DNA from: Phymorhynchus buccinoides
Lineage: Eukaryota; Mollusca; Gastropoda; Neogastropoda; Raphitomidae
DNA length: 64,000 nt
Assembly: GCA_017654935.2 (NCBI GenBank)
Contig: CM065687.1
Location: 28,945,709 to 29,009,708 of the forward strand
Direction: 5' to 3'
Position 1 is the first letter of the stretch, and the number at the start of each line of letters is the position of its first letter. Below the pieces are notes generated by a model, which was not told the origin of the DNA, did not search any database, and was given only the letters and a program-made list of their open reading frames with translations. Shown here piece after piece: positions 1 to 18,714 of the stretch. A program made the position numbers and the translations under genes.

Positions 1-116
1 TTTCTGCCGGAATTGCTTTTAAATCATTGTTCATACCTTTTAGGTGGATGAGCTGCAAAAGATAAGACACGGCATTAAAACTGATAACTTCTAACAAAAT
101 ATATATATATTTCCAG

Positions 117-5466
<5,350 letters not shown>

Positions 5467-5871
5467 AGAATGTCAGAGACTGAGGAAGGCGTTTTATCCT
5501 TTACACATCTTGATATTATAATCGTCTAAGGGGGTGGTGATTTTATTATGATCAGTTTAAAAGTTTAAGTTGTACATACATAGTGGAGTAGTTTTCAGTT
5601 TTAAATATATACCCAGAAAAAATAACTATGCTATATGCAGATGACGGTGTACAAATAACAATGTTGAACAAAGGTGAAACTTACAGAGAGAAAGAGAAGG
5701 AGAGAGAGAGAGAGAAGGCGAGAGAGAGGCAGGCAGACAGAGACAACAAGCTGGCATATTCTCACATAACAATGGGTATTCTATGTGTAAAATACTGTGA
5801 TGTATTGTTTTAACATACAGTTGTACAGTGTTTTGTAACCCATGTGTATTCTTGTGTTTGTTCTTTGCTAA

Positions 5872-6055
5872 TACAGGGAACCTCCCTTTTAAGATCTACT
5901 CATGATAAGACTCCCTCCCACATAAGCTTACTTCTATGAGACATTGCCCCTCTTTGCCATGTATTAAAAATTACCTCCCTTATAAGACCCCTCCTCTTAT
6001 AAGACTCATTTTGGATGATTTCGAAGATCGTATAATGGAGGGTCTCTGTATGGTT
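5872..6055 (+). mobile_element. Fragment of the TACAGTGGAACC inverted-repeat element
   Basis: Starts TACAGGGAACCTCCC and continues with CTCCCTCCCACATAAG...ATTACCTCCCTTATAAG. This matches the reverse complement of the right end of the large element at 47281-49288. It lies in the presumed 3' UTR of GLYAT-A. Confidence 0.7.
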
Positions 6056-6478
6056 CTTCTTCAAAAGTGATACAAAAAAATAGGTGAATCACAATCGAAA
6101 CTAATTTACTGTGACAACATCCTATACCACAATTTGTTCTTCAACATTATATTATAGACGCATCCACATAATAGTGTCCATTTTGGCCCCACCTCTACAA
6201 TATAGAGATTTAAAAAACATTTACACCAGGGCCAAACAATTAATTGCTTTCAGTGATTCAAAATATTCTTATGTATGCAAATTATACTATAACAAATTAA
6301 AAATAATAAAAACCATTTCGCACTGCAACTTGCCAACACACCAAATAATACATCATCTAGCTACGACACAGCGCTGTCTTTGACGTTCAATCATTTTGAC
6401 TCAAACCCTCCTTTTCAGTCATTTCAACTGCTCAGTTCTCAGCTATTTGAGCACAGGATGGTCTCAAATTTGTTGTGA

Positions 6479-6484
6479 AATAAA
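6479..6484 (+). promoter_or_regulatory. Possible polyadenylation signal of GLYAT-A
   Basis: AATAAA about 1 kb after the GLYAT-A stop codon, followed by T-rich sequence. It is the first plausible signal downstream; 3' end not proven. Confidence 0.35.
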
Positions 6485-6499
6485 AGTTTATTGTTTCAC

Positions 6500-9400
6500 T
6501 TGATGAATGTCTGTTTTTGTGTTGAAAGCTTATAAAAACAAGCAAATTAAAACAACTACAAGACATATAGCTACTTTTATAAATTTGAGCCAGCCGAGTC
6601 GCGTTTCTAAATAAGCCATTCGCACGTGCTTTCTCGGCTTTGTGGGAAAGCGATGACGCGGAGAGGCTATTACTTGGTTACTAAATTCTCAGCAAACTGA
6701 GGATCTCCATTGAGTAAGCCACAAAATTATTCTTACTGTTAGAAAAAAACGGGTACAAAAATCAACTTTTTTCTTCACACTTCCGTAAATGAGCGAAACC
6801 AACGCTGAAAAAATAATACGTTTCACCATGAGAAGACAGAATCTCCTTCTATCCAACGGCAGTAACCGAAAATCTATTTATGCACACTCTTACCCACAAG
6901 CAACCAACACGACCAACGTCCTAGCCGCACACGCGCGCGCTGCATTCAGCGAGGCCTAGCGAAGTGTTTGAAACGATGCGATGTACCCCCTTCAAGCTTA
7001 TGCGGACAAAATACGCAACCTGTAAGTCAGATTTGCATTTTATAAGGACAGATGGCTAAAATAAAATGTGAGATATGGTTGTACACGGTGGACTTAGAAG
7101 AAGTTCCACAACAATAATCACAAACACCCATGGCGGCTCAGGACTGTCAATAAAATTTAACGGAAATGGTGGACGAAGTTTGATAGGCCTCGATTTATGT
7201 CTTTTCTCGGCTTAGGGACATTTTAAGTCAGTATGCGTATCCATTTAAAATTCAAGAAGCCTTTAAGACTCCCAATTTTTTTCAACTCCGCAAACCATCT
7301 TGAATTAAAAATGCTGGCACTGTCTCAATCGGGAAGGAAAGTGCCGGCGCGCCATGCAAACATCGAGTGCGCGCAGACGCATGCACGCACAGTGCAACAT
7401 TCACGATCAGCCTTGATCAGTTCGGAATAAGTCAAGTAAACTTTGATTTTTAAAAGTCGCAGCCTGCATAATACATCTCTTGGTTAGATAAGTGATAGAT
7501 GGTTAATCAAGATAGATTGAAAAAAACACGAGAAAGAAAGAGCAAACAGAAAAGTATGATCTAGGCTGAGCGCCTAACCAAAGACTTTGATCTAGGAGGC
7601 TAAATAGCAAGACAAGTTACTTAGTGTGTGTCCCATGACATAAAAGTGTGTATGCGGGCGAGCTCATTGTGTGGCGAGGTGTGGTGGGAGGTGAATATGG
7701 GTGAGACTGTGTGTTGACCGCCTGATGCATAGCATGGTGGAGGGAGGTGGGTGGGGAGGGGCATGTGTGTAATTGAGAGACTGGTGGGGAGACGTGTGCC
7801 TGAAAGTGAAAGATGGCATTGTGTATGTTGTATGGTTTGCGCGCCACCAACGTTCATTTCTGAAGTTTTACATGATTATGTTTTGCGGTCATGGTAATTA
7901 GCTGAAGGCTTAAACGCCTGTCACTATTTAGCTTAATGTTCTTGTTCACTCTGACTCTCTCTCTCTCTCTCTCTCGGCTGTCTATGTCAGTGCTTATTTC
8001 TACCTCTTACTTTCTGAATTTGTCTGTCTCTCTCACCTCTTCATTCTTCAATCTCTGTTTAATTTATGGTCTCTTGTTTCTCTCTCCCCCCACCCCAAAC
8101 CCCATCCCCTTCACTCTCTCTCCGTAAACGTTTTCTACTTTCACATTTTATTGGTGTTTATTTTTACTTTCAATAGTTTCATTGCATGTTGTTATTGGTT
8201 TTTTTTATATTTTCATTTGCCACAGGGTGTAAAAACCAGATACTTATCTCATTAACTGTATAACATAAAATGGTGTGTGTTAGTTCTCTCTCTCTCTCTC
8301 AATCTCTGTTTCTCTACTCCCCATGGTTCAATCAGAAGGGTTACAGATACAGATTCCCTCTCTGCCTGTCTCTCTCACTCTTGCTGTAGGCTTCGTCTGT
8401 GTGTATGTGCTGCACACACATGTAGGCCTATGACTTCTGAAGCGCGGGTATGTTACCCAAAACTGAAACCCCAAGAGGCTAAGGTTTTTTTGTTAAAAAA
8501 AAAAAATCAAAAATTAATATTGTTGTGTGTGGGGGGGGGGGGGGGGGGGGGCGAATTCAAGCTAGCCACACTCAATCACTGCATACGAGTTGACCCCACT
8601 ATGATGCGATGTGACTATGTCTGTGAGTCATCATTCGGATAAGCCCGCTATGTCCAAGGCCTAAGATATCTCACTCCGGTTTATCCTTTTGTGTCCAAAT
8701 GTAAGTGAGGATCCTTGAGGTTCCAGGCCCATAAGGTCCAGGAGATTGTGTAATTATATTCGTGGTGATGGTTGATGGATAGATGGTTGTGGTCGCTTGT
8801 GTGACCAAGTCAGTGCATTGCAGCACACTCCCATGTGTATGGTGTGTGTGAGGGGGGGGGGGGTAACTATAATGAGCACAAGTGTGTGTGTGTGACTGTG
8901 AGTGTTGATTACTCTTCATGTCCTGGCTCTCTCGTCTCACTGTCTCTTCATGGTCTTTCTCGTTGTCTCTCTTTCACTCGTCTTTCACTGTGCTCATACC
9001 TCTCTCTCTCCATGTGTACTGTATCTCAATGCCAGGAATGAAAGAAAATGAAGTACTCCTAGTTCCTTCTCAAAGGCGCATTTGCATTGAGTATTGTTTA
9101 AAGAAAAGTACTTTAGCCTACTTACACTGGGTACAGATAAATACTGTTAACTGAAAAAGAGCCTGTAGGCTAAAATTAACAGGGACCCGGCAACATAGAC
9201 CACTCGCCTATGTTTTTGTGTAAGGGCTTTTGTGTCAGTATTTGAGATACTACCCTTGCTGATTATCCCTGTGCATAGATATCTGTTGGATTCTTGTGTT
9301 TTAATCGTCAGGAAATGAACTCAAGTCTCATGATGAAAATATTGTTCGTCATCCATTCCCTGATAAAAGTTGAAATTATGTATAGGATGAGCGGTGTAGG

Positions 9401-12400
9401 CCTCCTACTCGATGCAATTATGGCGCCATCAAATGAGGTTTAAAAAACAAATTATTACAGTGATGTCCCAAGGACCCGGTCATAGTACATTGACTATTAA
9501 AACTAAAAAATGTATTATGGTGTTATACCCCTGTCAGGACACAAGTCTGATAACTTTTTGCACACTTGGCGTATGATTTTTTGCAAGAGCCCATGACATA
9601 GTCCTATGATTTCGCTTGTCCCAGGACAATTGTTCGACTTATCACTTTCAACTAAGTACATCCACTGGCAAATACTAGTCAATTCTTTTTATGATTAACA
9701 GCTACTTGCATAAAAAAATGAAAGCATCAAACAAGTAAACACACACCACACACACACACACACAACAAAACGCAAACAATGAAACTCATTCATACCCACT
9801 TTTTAATAAAAAACAAAAAAAAAAAAAAAAAATTTTTTTTTGGGGTTCTTTTTTTTTGTGTAATAGCGCTTCCATGAAAATGAACTGTATTATTTTTCAG
9901 AGAAATCATGCCAATCTATATCTAGCTGAGTTGCTTATAAATCATCTGTTAAAACATTGTTAGAAGCACGGGTAGAAAAAAACAACAAAAAACAATGTTC
10001 TGCCTGCAGAAATCGAACACAAACATGAAGAATTACATAAACATAGTACATACAATACTCTGCATGGTTTTGTATTAGTGCACAACACCAGTTCCCACAA
10101 GTAACACATTATTTGCACCACAGTGCATGCATGCACCCACCCAGTGCAGCAGCGTGCGGCTCACACACACACACACATTATATGGACACACATAGCAGAT
10201 TGAGTACTTGTTGGAGCTGTTATTGTCATTGTTGGTTGTGATTTCAAGTGCCAGTAGGGACGTGGAACTGCCTGATAACAGGGGAGTTAATTTGTTTTAA
10301 GCTATCTTGAATTGCGATCTGGAAATTCTTTACAGGAAGATGCTTTCCTACATTTAGATAAAGGCCACCACATTTTGATTGAAGTACTGTCTAGCGTGAG
10401 AGCATTGTAACAGACTGACATTGGAGAAGATCAAGAACCCAAAGGCCAGAAATCCCCACGGCTGCAGCACAAAGAGTTAATGATACATGTGCCTTATAAT
10501 TTGAGGTCTAAGTTCTTTGCATCAAGCTATGTTTCTACAATGGTTTTCCTGAACAGGAGAATGGTTGATTTTCCTCAGAATTTTGATCAAGAAATACTTC
10601 CAACAATATTAAAACATCATGCTGGATTTTATACTTCTCTTTTTTAAATTCTCTAACAAACCGTGCCCTGCTTGCTTCACTTAATGGCAGTTATACCCCT
10701 CCTTTTACATTTTAGACCCTGTCTGGTGTATACACCGCCAAAACAAAAATATAATTAATACCTTCAAGTGGTTCTCGAAATACAGCCCCGTTTTCATATA
10801 TATAACTATTATATGTTAGAACAGCTCGCCTTGGCAAATGCTGTGTCAGATCAATGAAACATAAGCTAGAATACCAAGGGTTAATTTAGTACACAAAATG
10901 TGTTATGTTCGCATAGTTAGTGAGAATTGTCTTAGCCATGACAAGTTCTAGATAAACATCTATCAGTCCAAAATTCTACCGAAGTCGGCAGTGTGGCTTA
11001 GCCCACGTGGTAGGTGTAATCTTCCAAAAAGGTTTACACAAGGTAATGTCTTATATCCTTAGCTGAGCATTTGTACCATAGTGTCATGCTTTGGCTGCGG
11101 ATGATCCCTGGAGTCTTAAGCCAGGAAGGGACAAAAGTATACAGCCCTCAAGGTTCAAAGTGAAGGCCGAAGGTCAAGGACTTCAAATGTCTCCCACTAC
11201 ATCCCTTAGGTCATGTGGATCATGAATATAAAATGGTATGTGGAGTAAACCAATGGTGCTGAACTATAGCCAATGCTAAAAAAACGATAAGTTAAAAAAA
11301 ATCAAGGTCAAGGTCATTAACAAAACATTACTTTTAGTGCCATACATGACCTTGTTCAGCCTACCAATATGGCCAATTTTGAAGTCGTAACTGCAAAAAA
11401 AATGTGAAAGATAGGACCCAAACACAGATGGGAACATCCAAGTCTATTTCCTGACCTGACCTTGACTAGGACCCCAATATCTAGAATTGCCTGTAGTTAA
11501 GCAATCCTCATAAAGAAAGTTTGAACATTGTAAGTCCATGAACTTGAAGTGAAAAAACATGGCTTGGAAAAGAAGTTTGTTGTCTAAGGTCAAACTCAGG
11601 TCAAGGTTACTATGGTTACATTTTCTATGGGGGCATTCATGCAGTGTGATACACCACCACTTAAAAATTTGAAGCTTCTGTTTCTGGTTATGAGATACAG
11701 CTCGGATTTGAAATATATAATATAAAAGATTAAGTTTCAGCTCAAACTCAAGGTCAAGTCAACAGGTCACACCTTTTCTGTATGACCCATCTGTGTACCA
11801 TGATATACCACACACCAAATATGAAGCAATCGTCAAGTGGTCAGAGTGATAGGGCGAACAGACACACATGTTAGTTATACATGTCCCTATTTTTTAAATT
11901 AGCATTTTTCACACAAAAATTGACTCTGAATATTTCTAAAAAATATCAATCAAAAAACATTCGAAAAAAATGGGACATAATCCATACATACGGAAAGTGA
12001 AAAGTGAGAAGTTTCAAGCCCGTTGTTTGCATTATTTTGTTTTTGAGTACCCCAAATTGATACATTGTCGTTTTGCGTGACTTTCAACATCAGCATTTTT
12101 TTCCAAACTTCGCAAGTCATATTCAAAAAAAAGTTGACTTACATTTTTTGTGAGGCATAACTTTTGTGATAGTGGAGACCTGCATCCTCAAAAAATGGTT
12201 TTTATTAGTAGTTAGATACATGTTTTCGTTATAGGTTCTCAAAAATGGCCACTTTTAGTGTTTCTGTCCAAGCGCGGTAGCTGCTACTTAAACACCATAA
12301 TCTCATGAATAATGCGATATGACGGATTCTTTTTTATTTTCTTTATAATGGACAGATCATGAAAAACATACTTAACATAGATCATATATTTGAAAAAAGA

Positions 12401-12426
12401 ATTTGTTGGTGCCGCTAGCTACATAA
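6500..12426. other. Intergenic region without recognised genes
   Basis: No open frame here resembles a known protein. The region holds (CT)n patches (about 7950-8110, 8281-8300), a poly-G run near 8530-8550, CA runs near 9745 and 10165, and at about 11100-11880 a repeat with scattered TCAAGGTCA motifs related in style to 3400-4190. The rest is AT-rich and shows nothing I can name. Confidence 0.6.
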
Positions 12427-12931
12427 TCATATAGTAAAAAGCCAAGTGTCTGTGTGTCTGAAACCCGAAACGTGCTTATAACTCGCCTTTTGCGACGATT
12501 CGCTAAAAGTTGCTGTGAGCCTAACGGGGCGATTGGCAACGGCAACCGAGGCGGCCGTATCATTTGCGCGGTTTTCGCAATGCGCGAACAACGCGTATCA
12601 GACGGCCTCTCGGCGCCCGTATCTCCGGCGTCTGGGCCCGATTGCCTTCGAATTTGCAGAAAGATGACCGGGGCCGGGACTATCCGTTTGTAGCCGAACC
12701 GGGCAGCGAATCGGTTCAGAAACTCGCGCCTATACACTCCGCGTTTCTTAACCAAATCGTTCAATTTGCTGACTCAGCGTTACCAGTACTTGGCGTTACC
12801 GTAATAGGCGTTACCGTACTAGGCGTTACGTTACTAGGCGTGACCGTTGCTAGGCGTTACCGTTACTAGGCGTACCGTTACTAGGCGTTACCGTTAATAG
12901 GCGTTACTGCGTACTCATGCTGATGCGCTAG
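12427..12931 (+). mobile_element. Non-autonomous Helitron-like element, copy 1
   Basis: Begins TCATATAGTAAAAAGCCAAG and ends GCGCTAG, with A before and T after, as expected for Helitron insertion at an AT dinucleotide with 5' TC and 3' CTRR ends. The right part is built from short GGCGTTACCGTTACTA repeats. Copies with the same ends are at 39402-40304 (-) and 52637-53407 (+). No Rep/helicase coding is present. Confidence 0.72.
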
Positions 12932-12960
12932 TTTGCTAAAAATGGATGAGTACAACATTA

Positions 12961-12994
12961 ATTGCACATACACACACCAGTGACACACACACAA

Positions 12995-13030
<36 letters not shown>

Positions 13031-13095
13031 CGCACGCCACGTGCGCACGCACTCACGCACGCACACGCACAGCAACGCACACACACACACACAGA
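12961..13095. repeat. CA-rich microsatellite
   Basis: Interrupted (CA)n with CG-containing variants. Confidence 0.9.
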
Positions 13096-13313
13096 GCAAA
13101 ATATCATTAAATGGTAAAACTTGAATCACAGGCGTTGCATAGTGAAAGAAAAAGGTGTCATTTGATTGATGTAAACTATCTCCAACCTTAATATAATTGC
13201 TTAATTTCAAAATTTAAAAAAGTTTGTTGAGGTTTCATATTTCACTCATATCATCTTCTTTCATAAAAAAAATGGTAAATCTATTTTTTTATATCAACTT
13301 TGAAAAGTTTTTT

Positions 13314-14075
13314 AAGACATTTGCGCACAATATATAGTCCATGATGAGCGCCGTTTCAAGAATAAGGGCGTTTCAAGAATAAATGGTTCTTAATAGATAT
13401 GAGGGGTACACAGACCACAGACACACACAAACACATGGGGCACGCAACGAACACGCACACACACGTACACATAAAATTAATTGTTCTTAATAAATAAAAT
13501 GAGAGAGAGATGAGACAATCACACACACACACCAACCACACACAACACACCACACACACACACCACAGAACTGAAAGCAAGACAATGAGATATAAACATC
13601 CTACATACGCTGTGCCAGAAAGTCATTATTCACTGCCAGGTGGCGTGGAAGAAGCCCGAAATAGCACTCCAGCACGCAGTGAATGAAAGCCACAGGCCAC
13701 GAACTGCAGACACCAGCCGGCGCGTACTGAAGAACGGTCTGCGAGGCCAGAGAATTTGGCGGAAATACGGATAGATGGTTCGCTTTCTCTGCCTGCTGTG
13801 ATTTTAGGTCAGGGCCGATCTGTTGACTTTATTAGCTCAGCTGCTATCAAAACCACCTGAGGTAAAAGTTCGTACTGGCACGAGTTGATTAAACCAACCA
13901 AATTTAGTGCAAATCATCAGAGGGCGTAAGGTGTAGGTGTTTACAAAACACTCCTCCACTGGCTCTAGTGGGTAAGTTTTTTTTCTACCACAGACATGAT
14001 CCTATTGGCGTCCTTGTCATTTAGGCTAGTATGTTTGATCATTTTAGGGCTAGTATGATGTACCACATGATGTAT
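13314..14075 (-). pseudogene. Decayed duplicate of EBP exon 1 and its surroundings
   Basis: The stretch 13560-13790 matches the EBP first exon at 40437-40731, including the part for GFIHCVLEGYFGFFHATLAG and the start region, but with several indels and about 130 bases of the exon missing. The flanks also match: 13314-13384 corresponds to about 38152-38200 joined to 39372-39400, 13400-13560 to about 40300-40430, and 13800-14060 to 40760-41030. No intact reading frame survives. This is a partial segmental duplication, not a processed copy, because intron and upstream DNA are included. Confidence 0.82.
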
Positions 14076-14629
14076 TTGCACTCGGTCGAGAGAGCGGTTC
14101 ATATTGAAATGCATAGCAGACAGCAACGAAGAAGACGACGAATTGATGATTAGGAATAATTGATTGATGTTGAAGTACAGATAAACTTTTTTTTGACTGG
14201 GTTGGGTTTTTTTTTTAACACTTTTTTACCTTTTTTTTTTAACGTTCAATTAGAGATACATAAAGTTGCTACGTGTGTGTGGGCATTAAACGGGGGGCTA
14301 TCACGTCTCAGCGGGAGAGAGTTTAAAAGGGGAATAATGACAAAAGTAATGGTGCATATGATCGTCTAGGATGAGGGGGGTCGATCGCTTTCTTGACAAT
14401 ACGGAGCCGTTGTTGCAAAATTAATGTACCTATGTCACCAGGATCATCATCTCGATACTGATGAAATTTTGGCGGCGAGAAAACCACGCTAAATATGGTT
14501 GCACTCCGAAAAACACACGCACGCCACACAACACCACACACTACACACACACCACACACGCTTCTCGCTTATAGTTATAGATTAGATATATCAGGAAATT
14601 TATATGAGAGCAGATATGCATATAGGATA

Positions 14630-15065
14630 AACAGAGACAAAGGAAAAAACAGAAAAAACAGATAACAGAGAGAGGAATAGAGGACAGACAGACAAGGACA
14701 AAGATGCAGAGGGACAGAGACAGAGAGCGATGAGAGGTCAGAACAACAGACAGAAAACAAAAGAGACAGAAAGACAGCGACAAAGCAGAGAGAAGGACAG
14801 AGAGACTGGAGAGAGACAGACAAAGGCAGTGAGACAGAGAGTCTAGAGATGTGAAAAAGAAACAGGGCCAAGATATAAACAGGACAGATGAGAAAGAGAG
14901 GCTGACGAGAACGAGAGAAGTCAGAACCGAGAGACAGTCACACAGGTAGACGAGAGACAGCAGGTAGCCGACAACAGACAGCTGACAGGAAAGGGGGAGA
15001 GACAGAGAGAGGACAGACAGATAGGCAAGAGACAGACAGACAGAGACGAGTCAGCACGAGACAAA
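14630..15065. repeat. Degenerate GACAGA-type purine-rich repeat
   Basis: About 430 bases dominated by CAGA/GAGACA units with many interruptions. No protein is supported. Confidence 0.8.
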
Positions 15066-15155
15066 TAACAGCAACAGTAGTGTTTTCTATCTTTTCTAAA
15101 TGGTATGGAGAAGTATATTGAAATAAAACAGGTAAACTAGAATACTTGAAGGTCA

Positions 15156-16420
15156 GTGCAAGCAGATGATGTAAACGAAACTGAAGTAGACAAGCTTTTT
15201 AATATGTTTCTGCTTTTGTATGCGGACGGCACAGTTATTTTAGCTGAATCCCCTGCCTCTTTACAAAATGCACTTGACGCTATGTATAGTTATTGTACTC
15301 ACAACAAACTTAAAGTAAATGTAGCTAAAACAAAAGTGGTTGTTTTTTCAAGGGGCAAAATAAGAAAAATTCCAGAATTTAGGTATAACAATTGTAAATT
15401 AGAAGTTACTTTCGATTTCCAGTATCTTGGATTAACATTTAATTATAACAATAAGTTTAAGTTAGCACAGAGGAAGTTGTACGATAAAGCTTCTAGAGCA
15501 ATGTTTTCAGTACTGCGTAAGTGCAGGAAGCTAATGTTACCTGTTGACGTATATATTTATTTATTTGATAAAATGATAGCCACTATTTTATTGTTTGGTT
15601 GTGAAGTTTGGTGTCCCCAATTATGCGACTTGGCAGCTAAAATGCAATTAAAGTATTATAAATTAGTGCTGAGCTTAAACAAATCTACGCCTACGTATAT
15701 GGTTCTAGGCTAGTTAGGTCGTTATCCTATAGAGATCTCTGCAAAAAGTCGTATGTTGAATTTTTGGTTTAAACTTAGGGATGCTTCTAATGATGATAAT
15801 CTTTCTAGTATCATGTATAGATTTCGGTATTTGAAGTTATATGTTTCTGGTGAGTATAAAGCTAATTTTCTTCAAACAGTACATACTACGTTAAATTCTT
15901 TGGGTTTCAGATGATGTTTGGCTTGGGCCAGTATAATATTAATTTCAGTCAACATTCTTTCAAAAAACAAATAAATCGGCGTCATGCGTGACCAGTTTGT
16001 CCAGACCTGGCAAGCTGAGTTAAACACAAACAAACTTTACACGAACTACAGAATATTTAAGGACAACATTTGTGTTAGAAAAATACTTGACCATTCTCCC
16101 TGAATTACCAGGCCAAATGTATTCTCAAATTTAGAGATATTAAATCACAGGTTACCTATTCAGCAAAGGACGTTTTCAGGGAATTGTTCATGGAGAGAGA
16201 ATGTGCAATAAGTGTGAATCAAATGATTTGGGAGATGAATTTCATTTTGTTTTCAATTGTAATTTCTTTAGCAATAGCAGAAAACTGTTGTTGAAGCCTT
16301 TTTATTACAAACATCCTAATATTATTAAGTTCAACGAAACTGTTTACAACACGTAATAAGAAAACTCTGCAAAATGTAGCAAAATTTGTTAAAGTTATTA
16401 TGCATAAAGGCCACTGATTG
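15156..16420 (+). mobile_element. LINE relic, reverse-transcriptase thumb and C-terminal region
   Basis: The first 185 codons contain a degraded palm motif (FLLLYADGTVILAESPASLQ, where YADD would be expected), then NKLKVNVAKTKVVVFSRG, YLGLTFNYNNKF, KASRAMF and LLFGCEVWCPQL. All are typical of the distal part of a non-LTR reverse transcriptase. After a stop at about 15711 the similarity continues in pieces, ending with CESNDLGDEFHFVFNC at about 16210-16260, the usual C-terminal Cys/His segment. YADG in place of YADD plus stops and frameshifts mean it is dead. Confidence 0.85.
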
Positions 16421-16429
16421 TTACACATT

Positions 16430-17722
16430 TCATTGCTCTTTGTCTATTGTATCATTAGTTGGATGTGCTTGTGCGTGTGTACTACGTATGTGTGCGTATG
16501 TGTATGAGCATACGTGTGTATTTGTATCGCACATGTAGGGGTAAACATGTGTGATGATATTATGGAGAGAGAGGAGAGAGAGATGAGAAGAGAGAGAGAG
16601 AGCAGTACGAATGTGCGTGTGCTGGTGTGTGCTCTGCATTGCCTTTGTAAAAATTTAAAGCGAACAACAAAAGGGTACTGCTTGATGTGCCCATATGGCC
16701 TTTGGTCGAGAAGACCTAAAACATTAATATTCGTCTCGGAGACTGTACCCTTCTTCTTCTTCTCTTCTTCTTCTTCTTCTTCTTCTTCTTGGACAATGCA
16801 CAAATAATAAGCAAACAAAATTATATGGAAAAACCGAACAACAAAAGATGAAACAGGGAAACTGGATACAAAAAAATATAAGCAAAAAAGAAAACTGAGA
16901 AAACTATGATTTTACTACCCATACTTGAAAATAAATTAATGTACACATCCAAAGAAAACATTATTTCCGTTTAGTGACCACAGTCACACTTAATTTAAAA
17001 AAAAGACCTGGTTTGATGGAGTTTTAGGTTATGCATGGCTCTCGCATGGGCGTAACAAACAAAAATGACTAATCAATCAACCAATTAGTAACTTTATTGG
17101 TTCAAAAGGAATCTTTCTTTAAAAAAATTTCTTTAAATTATGATTACGCAAGAACACTATAATATCATCCAAAAGGAGAGAGAGAGAGAGAGAGAGAGAG
17201 ACGGACACTTGTGTGTGCGTGGCCAGTCTCGCGCGCTAACACACAGGTGTGTGTGTGCTAGTGTGTAGTGTAAGTGCGCGTGATGCGCTGCTGCACGTCA
17301 AGTTTGCGTGTGCGTGCTGTCGCGTGTGCATGTGTGTGGCGTTGCGTGTGTGGGTGTGTACGTGCAACCTGTGATTTTCATCCGTTTCTGTATTAAGATA
17401 AGATATATTTGGCTAAAAAGATGGTAATGTCGCTAGAAATGCAAGTGAAAGTAGACAAAATTTGAGGCTGAAAACTTTAATTGATTACCAGAGAAAGTCG
17501 AAGATTGCAGTTGTGTGGGGGTACTGCGTTCTTTAAGCGATTTTTATTCCTCTAAATTGCATGCTGATTGTATAAGTAGCCTTAGATTAACGCATATAAA
17601 CGCACACATACACTGATACAGTGACACACACACTGTGTCGTGAGTGTGACACACACACTCTCCAATCGCTCAGGTCTCGCGTCTCTTCTCTCGCACTCTC
17701 TCTCTCCGGGCGTCTCTCTCAC

Positions 17723-17753
<31 letters not shown>

Positions 17754-17990
17754 ATACTCAACACGCCCCTTCCCACATTATATTGACCATTCTGGCTCCT
17801 GACCTCGAGTCCTTTTGAAAGAAAAACACTGAACAATGGGGCCCCTTTCCATTCTTTACCAAGGACATGCCTGCATGACTTTGGTGTTTCTTCTTCTTCT
17901 TCCCATTGGGGATGTTTATCCTGCCCCACGCCCAAAGTCTTCATTTAGACTGCTATTGGCGCACAGGATGCATGGTTTGTGAGTTCGTGT
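16430..17990. other. Intergenic, simple-repeat rich
   Basis: Contains a TTC run (16751-16790), GA run (17175-17200), GT/CG-rich stretch (17200-17360) and CT run (17723-17750). No gene recognised. Confidence 0.6.
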
Positions 17991-17994
17991 CATC

Positions 17995-18236
17995 CGGCAC
18001 ACAGGGCCTACACGTACCAATTAGTGGGATGGGCTTTAACGTGTGCGCAAGATTTTGTGCGTGCGTTCTCACAAGGGTCCTTGGTTTTAGGTCTCATCCG
18101 AAGGACCAAAAAATAGGAGTAAAGCATCTTTCCCAAGGACACAACACAGTCACCAGCCGGGTTCGAACCCACCGCACCCGCAAACCTGTTGGATTACAAG
18201 CGGCGACTATAGCCATCCGGCCACGGCGCCTCCTAA
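17995..18236 (-). mobile_element. tRNA-derived SINE
   Basis: On the minus strand the element starts near 18235 with a tRNA-like head: GTGGCCGGATGGCTATAG as A box region and GTGGGTTCGAACCC as B box (about 18160-18175). The body follows with TCCTTGGGAAAGATGC and TTCGGATGAGACC, blocks common in invertebrate SINEs. It lies just upstream of the NitFhit gene. Confidence 0.75.
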
Positions 18237-18462
18237 TTAATTCACCCAGCCAGCGTGCTCTGTTCAGCGGGTTTAAGCATGATGCTACATCAAGCACTTG
18301 AGAAATGGGAACTAGGAATATATATATGGTAGTGAAGAAACAAAGAGGATGAAGAGGGGGGGGGAACTTGATTGATTGCTGAACAAAAAGTTAATCCTGC
18401 ACCGCTGACACACAGGGGGCGTCTGCAGTGAAGGTGCCGAGTGAGTCTTGCCGCAGGTGCAG

Positions 18463-18585
18463 GTCGTTTCACTCCCTGATGGTCCTTTGGAGAAAGGAAT
18501 GCGTCCGATACCTGACATGACACTGGATGTGTTGGAACTGCAGATCGTGTCCACACTTGCTGAGGAGGAAATGAAATGGTACCAG
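18463..18585 (+). other. Unidentified open stretch upstream of NitFhit
   Basis: After TTGCCGCAG there is an open stretch reading VQVVSLPDGPLEKGMRPIPD and on to EEEMKWYQ, which I do not recognise. It may be a 5' untranslated exon, an unrelated gene fragment or chance. It is in the same frame as the first NitFhit ATG but is separated from it by a CT tract and an acceptor. Confidence 0.25.
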
Positions 18586-18624
18586 TTTTGCTTACGAGTA
18601 GGCTCTCTCTCGCACATCAAATCA

Positions 18625-18656
<32 letters not shown>

Positions 18657-18714
18657 CTCTTCTCTCTCTCTCTCCTCTCTTGCCTTTCACTTTCAGAACC
18701 CAGGACTGCTTTGC

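Noticed and set aside
12372..12869. Overlapping open frames on both strands (79-130 codons)
   Set aside because: They coincide with the Helitron-like copy 1 and are not conserved in copies 2 and 3.
18150..18235. Functional tRNA gene
   Set aside because: A and B box-like sequences are present, but no full cloverleaf is apparent and the SINE body follows directly.
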